Assembly (NCBI GenBank): GCA_028698535.1
Contig: JAQVDA010000006.1
Location: forward strand, 1 to 19,185
Length of the DNA: 19,185 nt
Reading direction: 5' to 3'
DNA from: Bacilli bacterium
GTDB taxonomy: Bacteria; Bacillota_I; Bacilli_A; RF39; UBA660
The notes below the pieces were generated by a model, which had not been told where the DNA came from, did not search any database, and worked only from the letters and a program-made list of their open reading frames with translations. A program made the position numbers and the translations under genes. Below, in pieces: positions 13,107-19,185 of the stretch (position 1 is the stretch's first letter; every line of letters begins with the position of its first letter).

Positions 13107-14078
13107 ATGCACTTAATTTTAGAAAGTAATGGTAATCAAGTACCTAGCAGAAAATCATTTTATGATTTTTTTCAGGATAGATTTGATTCTGATTTATTAA
13201 CATTACTAAATGTAACCGCAAATAGATATCTGGAAATGGTAATCTTAATAGAACACTTAAAAAATAAAAGCTATTTGAGACAAGAGTTAGTGACTAAATC
13301 AAAACATTTTAAACAAATTAAACAACCTTTATCTTTACAAATTGATGATGTTGAGGCAAAATTAACTTCTTTAACTAGTGAGATTCAAATAACTAAAGAT
13401 GAATTAATTAGTTGTTTAGAAGGTATTAATAATAAGAAAATGACTAAATTAACTATATCGGAAGAACAAAAGATGGCGTTAAGTAATCAGCTTCAAGTGT
13501 TTATTAGGGATAAAATCACTCATCCCTCGGCCCGTTTAGCGGCCGCTATAATAGCCGTTGATATTGTGTCAAAAGAAGCCGAAATATTAAATTCTTACAA
13601 GGATTTATCACAACAGCTTATTAGTGATTGGGAAAATAGGTATGTTTCTTTGGATTATTTCAAGGAACAATTGATAATTAACCAAGAAAAAGAAACGTTT
13701 ACTGCTTATTTAAATGATGTGTTATATTCTTTTTTTAATAATGTATCATTAGTAAATGAAAACAACATCATAACAGAAGAGGCTAGTGATTTATTACTAA
13801 AAGATAAAGATATAATGAATATTGCTTATATTATTTTTAATCAAGTTCTAAGTAAATCTTTTATATTAGATACTTATAATCAATACATTGCGGTCGAAAG
13901 AGCAGTCCGTAAGGATATCCATGATTATATTAACAATCAATCTAATTTATTTAAAGATAACTGGCGTCAGTCGGTGTTGTATTTATTTGATTTTATGCAG
14001 TTAAAATTATCGTTGTTTGGTATAGAGCCAACGTTACAAGATGTACCGTTAGATGATGGTAAAAAATTAAATAAATAA
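13107..14078 (+). CDS. Hypothetical soluble coiled-coil protein
   Basis: 323 residues; I do not recognise a family. No signal peptide, no membrane helix and no cysteine motif. After a short N-terminal region (PSRKSFYDFFQDRFDSDLL), residues 70-115 have heptad-like coiled-coil character (LQIDDVEAKLTSLTSEIQITKDEL). A more hydrophobic helical stretch, SARLAAAIIAVDIVSKEAE, is near 147-165, and the rest is helical. A strong GGAGGAG site precedes the ATG, with TATAAT boxes at 13076 and 13081. The gene stands alone between two membrane-protein genes. Composition and codon use match the host genes, so it is unlikely to be recent cargo. Confidence 0.7.
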   Translation: MHLILESNGNQVPSRKSFYDFFQDRFDSDLLTLLNVTANRYLEMVILIEHLKNKSYLRQELVTKSKHFKQIKQPLSLQIDDVEAKLTSLTSEIQITKDELISCLEGINNKKMTKLTISEEQKMALSNQLQVFIRDKITHPSARLAAAIIAVDIVSKEAEILNSYKDLSQQLISDWENRYVSLDYFKEQLIINQEKETFTAYLNDVLYSFFNNVSLVNENNIITEEASDLLLKDKDIMNIAYIIFNQVLSKSFILDTYNQYIAVERAVRKDIHDYINNQSNLFKDNWRQSVLYLFDFMQLKLSLFGIEPTLQDVPLDDGKKLNK

Positions 14079-14191
14079 AATAGTTAAGGATATACGAACT
14101 TAAACTTAATAGAAACAAAGGTTTCTATATAATTAGTCTAACTGTTTGTCTCTTATAGTAATAAAAGATATAAATCTTTTTTATTGAAATA

Positions 14192-14220
14192 TTTATATCC
14201 AGCACGATACATGATATAAT
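14192..14220 (+). promoter_or_regulatory. Promoter of the sulfotransferase gene
   Basis: TTTATA (14192-14197), 17 bp, TATAAT (14215-14220) with a TGA extension. A weak hairpin (AAAAGAT/ATCTTTT, near 14163-14180) followed by T residues lies upstream and may end transcription from the preceding gene. Confidence 0.45.
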
Positions 14221-14244
14221 TAACATATAATAAGGAGGCTAACA

Positions 14245-16200
14245 ATGCGGATTGGTGATTATATTAAATATTTATTTGTCTTTTTAATCTTTATCGTATT
14301 AAGTTTTTTAATTTATCATTTTATTTTTTATAAAGATAAAGAAAAGGTTACTGTAATAACTGATATCTTAGAAGAACAATTTGTCATAGAACAAAGTTAT
14401 TTAGGCGATTTTGCCAAAAAAAATTATACCTTTGATAATCCCAAATTAATTTTAAATCCATATGGCAATTCACCGTTGACCGCTTTAATAATGTTTAAGA
14501 CTAAAGAACAAGTACCCGTGGAAGTAATTATTAAGGGTAAGGATGATAAAACCACCATCAGACATACTTTTAATAAAGATACACAACACATTTTACCTAT
14601 TTATGGGTTATACGCTGATTATAATAATGCGGTTATATTAAAGGTGGATGGGGTAGAAAAAGAAATTATTATTAAGACGCCTCCGTTACCCAATGATTTT
14701 GTTTTACCAACAGCTGTTAAAGTAAATCGTAAGTTAGTAAATGATGATTTAATATTTGTCAGTACGGCTTTAAAAGGTTATAATGCGGCTTATGATGTTA
14801 ATGGGGATCCTCGGTGGTATCTTATAGGTAATTATGCGTGGGATATAGGGCGTTTAGCTAATGGTCACTTATTGTTAAGTTCTAATCGTCCTATTGCGCC
14901 ACCCTATTATACAGTTGGTCTTATGGAGATGGATTTAACTGGTAAGATATATCAAGAATATGTTATCCCTGGTGGTTATCATCATGATTATTATGAAATG
15001 ACCGATGGTAATTTATTAGTCGCTAGTAACAAATTTGTTGATGGAACAGTTGAAGATTATGTAGTATTAATTGACCGGAAAAATGGTCATATATTAAAAG
15101 AATGGGATTTAAAGGAAATATTACCGCAAACAGAAGGTAAAGCGGATATGTGGGATCCATATGATTGGTTTCATAATAATGCCGTTTGGTATGATAAAGA
15201 TAATAAGGCTATTGTTTTGTCCGGTCGTCATCAAGATGCCGTCATTAGTATTGATTATGATACTGGTAAATTGAACTGGATAATTGGTGATAAGACCAAT
15301 TGGTGTGAAGAAATGCAGCCTTATTTTTTTACTCCGGTTGGTGATGAGTTTGAGTGGCAATGGGCTCAACATGCGTCAATGGTATTACCTAATGGTGATA
15401 TATTTATTTTAGATAATGGTAATAATCGTTCAAAAATAATAAAGAACTATCTTAAGGCGGATGATAACTATACCCGCGGAGTTATTTATCACCTTGATAC
15501 TGAAAAGATGACCATTGAACAGATATGGCAATATGGTAAAGAAAGAGGTAGTGATTTTTATTCACCATATATATCGGATGTTGATTATTTAAAAGATAAT
15601 CATTATTTAGTTCATTCCGGCGGTATTGGTAAACTTGATGGTAAAGCATTAAATGTTCCTTCTCCGATGGTTCCAAACGCCAAAGCCAATAGTATCACGG
15701 CTGAAATATTAAATGATGAAGTTATCTTTGAATTAGAATTACCAAGTAATTTCTACCGTGCCGAGAAAATGAGTTTATATACTACTAATAATTTAAAGTT
15801 AGGCAAGGGTAAAAGACTAGGCTCTTTAGGAGTTACTGAACCAATTGTCGAAAAGGTAAGCTTATTAGCGGCATCAACGATTATTCCAGAAGAGTATGAA
15901 GTTAGTTTTCAAAAAGAGGTTGATCGTTTAGTATTTAAAGCTAAACTGGTTGAAGGGACAAAGATAAGAATAATTCTTGATCGTTTATTTGATCAAACGA
16001 TATATGCGGCTACAGCTTCAACGCGGGCATATACCGCTATGTGTATTGATATTTTTCATGAGGATGATAACTATAACAATACCCAGATAATAAATATTGC
16101 TCGTTATATTAATAATGAGGGATTATCAGGACGTTATGATATCTATTTAAAAATAGATAACAAAGTATATAATACTGGTCAATATGTCGTCTTTGATTAA
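14245..16200 (+). CDS. Arylsulfate sulfotransferase (ASST), membrane-anchored
   Basis: 651 residues. A single hydrophobic helix (YLFVFLIFIVLSFLIYHFIF, about 9-28) with basic residues before it anchors the protein, placing the catalytic beta-propeller outside the cell. The body matches the ASST family (PF05935), which moves sulfate from one phenolic sulfate to another phenol without PAPS. Diagnostic blocks: GGYHHDYYEM (His246/247), DWFHNNAVW (His310), LSGRHQDAV (Arg328), and QHASMVLPNGDIFILDNGNN (His376). The 18-residue distance from His310 to Arg328 equals that of His356 and Arg374 in the E. coli enzyme, making His376 the likely sulfurylated histidine. AAGGAGG precedes the ATG. No DsbA/DsbB-like partner is nearby. 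Confidence 0.9.
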   Translation: MRIGDYIKYLFVFLIFIVLSFLIYHFIFYKDKEKVTVITDILEEQFVIEQSYLGDFAKKNYTFDNPKLILNPYGNSPLTALIMFKTKEQVPVEVIIKGKDDKTTIRHTFNKDTQHILPIYGLYADYNNAVILKVDGVEKEIIIKTPPLPNDFVLPTAVKVNRKLVNDDLIFVSTALKGYNAAYDVNGDPRWYLIGNYAWDIGRLANGHLLLSSNRPIAPPYYTVGLMEMDLTGKIYQEYVIPGGYHHDYYEMTDGNLLVASNKFVDGTVEDYVVLIDRKNGHILKEWDLKEILPQTEGKADMWDPYDWFHNNAVWYDKDNKAIVLSGRHQDAVISIDYDTGKLNWIIGDKTNWCEEMQPYFFTPVGDEFEWQWAQHASMVLPNGDIFILDNGNNRSKIIKNYLKADDNYTRGVIYHLDTEKMTIEQIWQYGKERGSDFYSPYISDVDYLKDNHYLVHSGGIGKLDGKALNVPSPMVPNAKANSITAEILNDEVIFELELPSNFYRAEKMSLYTTNNLKLGKGKRLGSLGVTEPIVEKVSLLAASTIIPEEYEVSFQKEVDRLVFKAKLVEGTKIRIILDRLFDQTIYAATASTRAYTAMCIDIFHEDDNYNNTQIINIARYINNEGLSGRYDIYLKIDNKVYNTGQYVVFD

Positions 16201-16328
16201 AAAAACAACATGATTATGGCCTTTGCCAGATATAATTACCTGATGATAAGAACGTAAAATAATGTTCATTATAATCTAAACGGGTGTTGTTTTTGAATTA
16301 TACATGCTATAATGTACGAGGTGGTTTA

Positions 16329-17207
16329 ATGAATAACGCAAAGGATGTAAGAAGAGCAAAGGACTCACAAAATTTTTTGCATAATAAAGCTTTGGTTGAA
16401 AAACTATTAGATATCAGTAATATTACTGGTAATGATTTTGTAATTGAAATAGGACCCGGGAAGGGTATAATAACGGAGGCTTTAGATAAAAAGTGTAAAC
16501 AAGTAATAGCCGTGGAATATGATGAACAGTTATATCGCAATTTATTAACTAAAAAATGGCGTAATACCCGCATTATTAATGCGGATTTTCTTAGTTACGA
16601 ATTTACTAAAGGAATTAAAGTAAAAATATTTTCTAACATACCATTTAATATGACTACCGATATATTTCTTAAAGTATTGAAAAACTTTGAAGTTATTGAA
16701 GATTTTTATGTAATAATGCAAAAGGAAGCGGCAGAAAGGTTTATAGGGACCCCATACAAATTAGAATCTTTAAAATCCTTGTTATTTAAACCAATATTTT
16801 CGGGCAATATTATACATGAATTTATTAAAACTGATTTTTCACCAATCCCAAATGTTAGGATTGTTCTAGCTCATTTCCAAAAGAAAGAATATTGCGATAT
16901 AAAGAAGGCCCCGATCATTATGTATTGGGATATGTTGGTGTATCTTTATAATCATAAGGGTTCAACATTTAAAGAAAAAACCAAGGATATTTTTTCTTAT
17001 CAACAACAAAAAAGAGTAGCAAATGCCATTAAACTTGATATGGTTTCTCCAATTTCATTATGGACATTTGAACAATGGATGGGTATTTTTAATTGTTATA
17101 AACAATTTGTACCTAGCCATAAGCAACAACAAGTTAATGGGGCTTTTAAAAAACAAGATATTAGTCAAAAGAAACTTAATAAAGTTCATCGTTCAAGAAA
17201 TTATTAA
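16329..17207 (+). CDS. Erm-family 23S rRNA (adenine-N6) methyltransferase
   Basis: 292 residues from the ATG at 16329, preferred over a GTG at 16284 because GAGGTGG sits just upstream. Order of motifs: DSQNFLHNK (near 10), SAM motif I VIEIGPGKGIIT, motif IV FSNIPFNMTTDIF (Erm-type NIPF/Y), QKEAAERFIGTPYK, and IKTDFSPIPNVRIVLAHFQKKE. The last two resemble Erm enzymes more than KsgA, which has LGQNFL and NLPY. Erm dimethylates A2058 of 23S rRNA and can block macrolide, lincosamide and streptogramin B binding. About 45 basic C-terminal residues exceed ErmC (244 aa), as in some chromosomal Erm types. No translational-attenuation leader peptide is seen. Confidence 0.85.
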   Translation: MNNAKDVRRAKDSQNFLHNKALVEKLLDISNITGNDFVIEIGPGKGIITEALDKKCKQVIAVEYDEQLYRNLLTKKWRNTRIINADFLSYEFTKGIKVKIFSNIPFNMTTDIFLKVLKNFEVIEDFYVIMQKEAAERFIGTPYKLESLKSLLFKPIFSGNIIHEFIKTDFSPIPNVRIVLAHFQKKEYCDIKKAPIIMYWDMLVYLYNHKGSTFKEKTKDIFSYQQQKRVANAIKLDMVSPISLWTFEQWMGIFNCYKQFVPSHKQQQVNGAFKKQDISQKKLNKVHRSRNY

Positions 17208-17547
17208 TAGTATATAAATTGATAAGTTAAATGTTTATATGTTTAACTACTTAATAATGTAAGGAATGGATTATCGACACTTGGAGTATCCAATGAGTGG
17301 GTATGGAATTAGAGAGGTTCTAATTTAGTTAATTGCGTTGATAATATAAAACTTTATCACAAAAAACAACTATCTTAAAATAATATTAGATGGGTTTTAA
17401 AACTTTTATTAATAATTTTAATATTCAAAACACGAAATGAAGAATTCAAAATAATATTGTAATAAGTTATTCCTATATACTATAAATAATTATAGGGGAA
17501 AATATGGAAAAGGATAAATAAAATAATTTAAAATATATTTAAAAAAA
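17208..17547. other. 340-bp AT-rich gap without a convincing gene
   Basis: It holds a 7-bp hairpin right after the Erm gene (AGTTAAA/TTTAACT, near 17225-17248), a second 7-bp hairpin at 17307-17325 (AATTAGA/TCTAATT), a 20-codon frame at 17266-17328, and a five-codon frame at 17503 behind AGGGG. None has enough support to call a gene. Position next to a deleted transporter operon suggests rearranged debris. Confidence 0.5.
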
Positions 17548-18048
17548 TTAATAAATCCCGCTAATACCACTTTTTATATATTTTTGGAATATAATGAATA
17601 GTAGAATTATTGGCATGGTTGATAATACTAACGAAAGCATTAATACTGCGTAATTACAAGTCCATATAGTTCCTAAACTATTTAGATATAAGGTATTTGT
17701 GAATTTGTTTGGCGATTGTAAAATTACTACTGGTAATAATAAAGCGCCCCAAGATTCTAAAAATGATAATAAAGCAGAAGTTATAAATACTGCTCTCATA
17801 CAAGGCATATATACTTTATAAAATATTTCAAATTCATTTAAACCATCTATCCGGGCTGCTTTTATTAATTCAATAGGCATTAGGCGAGCATTCTGTTTAA
17901 ATAAATAAATATTAAATGGTAAGGAGAGACAACATATAATAACAGCCGTATATGTATCTATCATACCTATCATTTTAAATATTAAAAACAATTTGATATA
18001 TATTATTTTTGTATTCCATCTTACTATAAATAATATATTCGGAACCAA
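17548..18048 (-). pseudogene. Sugar ABC-transporter permease, C-terminal half only
   Basis: Recognisable permease sequence starts near residue 25 of this frame (KMIGMIDTYTAVIICCLSLPFNIYLF) and runs to the normal C-terminal end. It includes the EAA loop ELIKAARIDGLNEFEIFYKVYMP (60-82), by which MalG/UgpE-type permeases dock onto their ATPase, and the last membrane helices. Full-length family members have about 275 aa, so the first two helices are missing. What precedes it in this frame is the out-of-frame tail of the ATPase gene, so its first residues are not native. It cannot form a normal permease. Confidence 0.8.
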
Positions 18049-18964
18049 TTAATTCAGCATATTTAATACTTACCCTAGTACCTATGTCACTTTTCTTATT
18101 ACATACAATAAAATTTTCTGGTCTAATTCCTAAATTAATAGTTTGAGGTTTACTTATAATGTTTGGTAATTCAATTTCTTGATTAAATATATTAATAAAC
18201 TTTTTGTTATTTTTATAGTTAATATTCAAATTATTAATTATATTCATTTTTGGAGTCCCTAAAAATTGAGCTACAAATTGATTTTGTGGGTTTTCGAAAA
18301 TTTCAATGGGAGTACCTATCTGTTCTATATGGCCATCTTTTAAAACCATGATTTTAGTTGCTAATGATAAAGCTTCGATTTGATCATGTGTAACATATAT
18401 AATAGTAGCATTAAAATCTTTATGCAGTTGCTTTAATTCTTTTCGTAATTGATTTCTTAATACTACATCTAAATTAGATAATGGTTCATCCATTAAGAAT
18501 ATTTTAGGGTTTCTAACAATTGCTCTTCCTATTGCGACTCTTTGTTTTTGCCCACCGGATAATTGTGCTGGCTTTCTATCTAAGAGTTTATCAATCCTTA
18601 ATTTTTCCGCAATTTCAACTACTCTATTCTTAATTTCTTTTTTATTTTCTTTTTTATTTCTAAGAGCAAAGGCTAGATTTTCAAAAACAGTCATATGCGG
18701 ATATAGAGCATAATTTTGAAAAACCATTGCTATATCTCTATCTTTCGGTTCTATATTATTTGATAATACATCATTAATATATATTTCACCAGAATTAATA
18801 TCTTCTAATCCAGCTATTAGGTTAAGAATAGTTGTTTTACCGCTACCAGAAGCACCAATTAAGACAAAGAAGTCATTATTATCAACAGTAAAGGATAAAT
18901 TATCAATCACTAATTTTTTATTATCATATGTTTTACAAATGTTTTTAAGATTAACCAAGGCCAA
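17975..18964 (-). CDS. Sugar-type ABC transporter ATPase (MsmK/UgpC-like), truncated
   Basis: 329 residues. Walker A GASGSGKT (37-44), Q-loop QNYALYPHMTV, signature LSGGQKQRVAIGRA (135-148), Walker B IFLMDE (155-160), D-loop SNLD, H-loop His193. The regulatory OB-fold starts normally (NLGIRPENF, then AELIGSEYIIYSK) but ends after about 20 more residues, about 35 short of the usual 360-370. The final dozen residues (YKNNIYQIVFNI) may be read from foreign sequence. The start is TTG behind AAGGAGGG. This family energises uptake of oligosaccharides or glycerol phosphate. The nucleotide-binding core is whole, so it might still serve other permeases, as MsmX does. Confidence 0.88.
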   Translation of the reverse strand: MALVNLKNICKTYDNKKLVIDNLSFTVDNNDFFVLIGASGSGKTTILNLIAGLEDINSGEIYINDVLSNNIEPKDRDIAMVFQNYALYPHMTVFENLAFALRNKKENKKEIKNRVVEIAEKLRIDKLLDRKPAQLSGGQKQRVAIGRAIVRNPKIFLMDEPLSNLDVVLRNQLRKELKQLHKDFNATIIYVTHDQIEALSLATKIMVLKDGHIEQIGTPIEIFENPQNQFVAQFLGTPKMNIINNLNINYKNNKKFINIFNQEIELPNIISKPQTINLGIRPENFIVCNKKSDIGTRVSIKYAELIGSEYIIYSKMEYKNNIYQIVFNI

Positions 18965-19069
18965 AATACACCCTCCTTTCTAATGCTAAAATATACCAAA
19001 TTATTATAAGATTATTATATCATAATTTAAACAGATGTTAAATATCTTCGGATGTTACTTGTAAATACT

Positions 19070-19120
19070 TTTTGAAAATGTCATAAAAAAAGCCGCAAAT
19101 TATCTTTTGAAAATGTCATA
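19070..19120 (+). repeat. Short direct repeats near the right edge
   Basis: The 16-mer TTTTGAAAATGTCATA occurs at 19070-19085 and 19105-19120. A weaker copy (TTGAAAACTGTATA) is at 19131-19144. Several copies at one end recall the multiple terminal repeats of IS21-like insertion sequences, and an ORF begins just after. The other end of any element is outside the window. Confidence 0.5.
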
Positions 19121-19157
19121 GTTATAATACTTGAAAACTGTATAGGAAAGTGCTAAG

Positions 19158-19185
19158 ATGAAGCCAGTAAAGGTTCGCATTCTTT
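19158..19185 (+). CDS. Start of an ORF at the right edge, possibly a transposase
   Basis: Nine codons (MKPVKVRIL) run off the window. A GGAAAG site is 8 bases upstream of the ATG and a TATAAT box at 19123-19128. The link to an insertion sequence is only through the repeats in front of it. Confidence 0.3.

Noticed and set aside
16284..16328. Longer Erm start at a GTG
   Set aside because: No ribosome site there, whereas GAGGTGG precedes the ATG at 16329; the added residues are not Erm-like.
17266..17328. 20-codon frame after the Erm gene
   Set aside because: AAGG is only one base from the ATG, and nothing supports translation.
1..19185. CRISPR array or retron-like structure
   Set aside because: No regularly spaced repeats with spacers and no reverse transcriptase or Cas sequence; the only repeats are the attachment sites, box pairs and edge 16-mers.

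Overview
The window looks like the chromosome of a low-GC, Gram-positive-type bacterium of the Bacilli/Mycoplasmatota neighbourhood. It is strongly AT-rich, uses AGGAGG-type ribosome binding sites, has sigma-A-like promoters (often with an extended TGn -10), a CIRCE heat-shock operator, TAA as the favourite stop, and standard-code tryptophan (TGG). The species cannot be named from this sequence. TGA still appears to be a stop here, so this is not a code-4 Mycoplasma.

Left host block (1-4543): the start of a Nudix hydrolase gene (minus, cut by the edge), protein-L-isoaspartate O-methyltransferase pcm (minus), a divergent CIRCE-controlled htpG with a terminator, a DUF368 membrane protein (the family linked to undecaprenyl-phosphate recycling), and a four-gene tRNA operon Asp-Phe-Arg-Pro with a strong promoter and terminator.

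Mobile defence island (about 4510-10410): a 5.9-kb element sits in the 3' end of tRNA-Pro, bounded by an imperfect 24-bp repeat (22/24). Just inside each end lies a pair of TGACTC boxes spaced 11 bp, which are candidate integrase arm sites. It carries a PrrC/RloC-like ABC-type ATPase with a candidate anticodon-nuclease triad, a wrecked tyrosine integrase, a small excisionase-like protein, an XRE repressor with palindromic operators, an EcoRII/Ecl18kI-like restriction enzyme, an intact C5-cytosine methyltransferase, and an unrecognised terminal gene. Four of these genes are broken by single-base changes in or beside homopolymer runs, so the element looks stranded and decaying, or alternatively phase-variable. 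The methyltransferase is the part that clearly stays whole.

Right host block (10411-17207): an APH-like small-molecule kinase coupled to a PHP-domain phosphoesterase (interrupted by one in-frame TGA), a PF06541-type membrane protein, an unknown 323-aa soluble protein, a membrane-anchored arylsulfate sulfotransferase, and an Erm-type 23S rRNA methyltransferase.

Right edge (17208-19185): a gene-poor 340-bp stretch, then the remains of a sugar-type ABC transporter (minus). The ATPase is truncated in its C-terminal domain and joined directly to the second half of a permease, which implies an internal deletion. The last 120 bp contain short direct repeats and the first codons of an ORF that could be the end of an insertion sequence.
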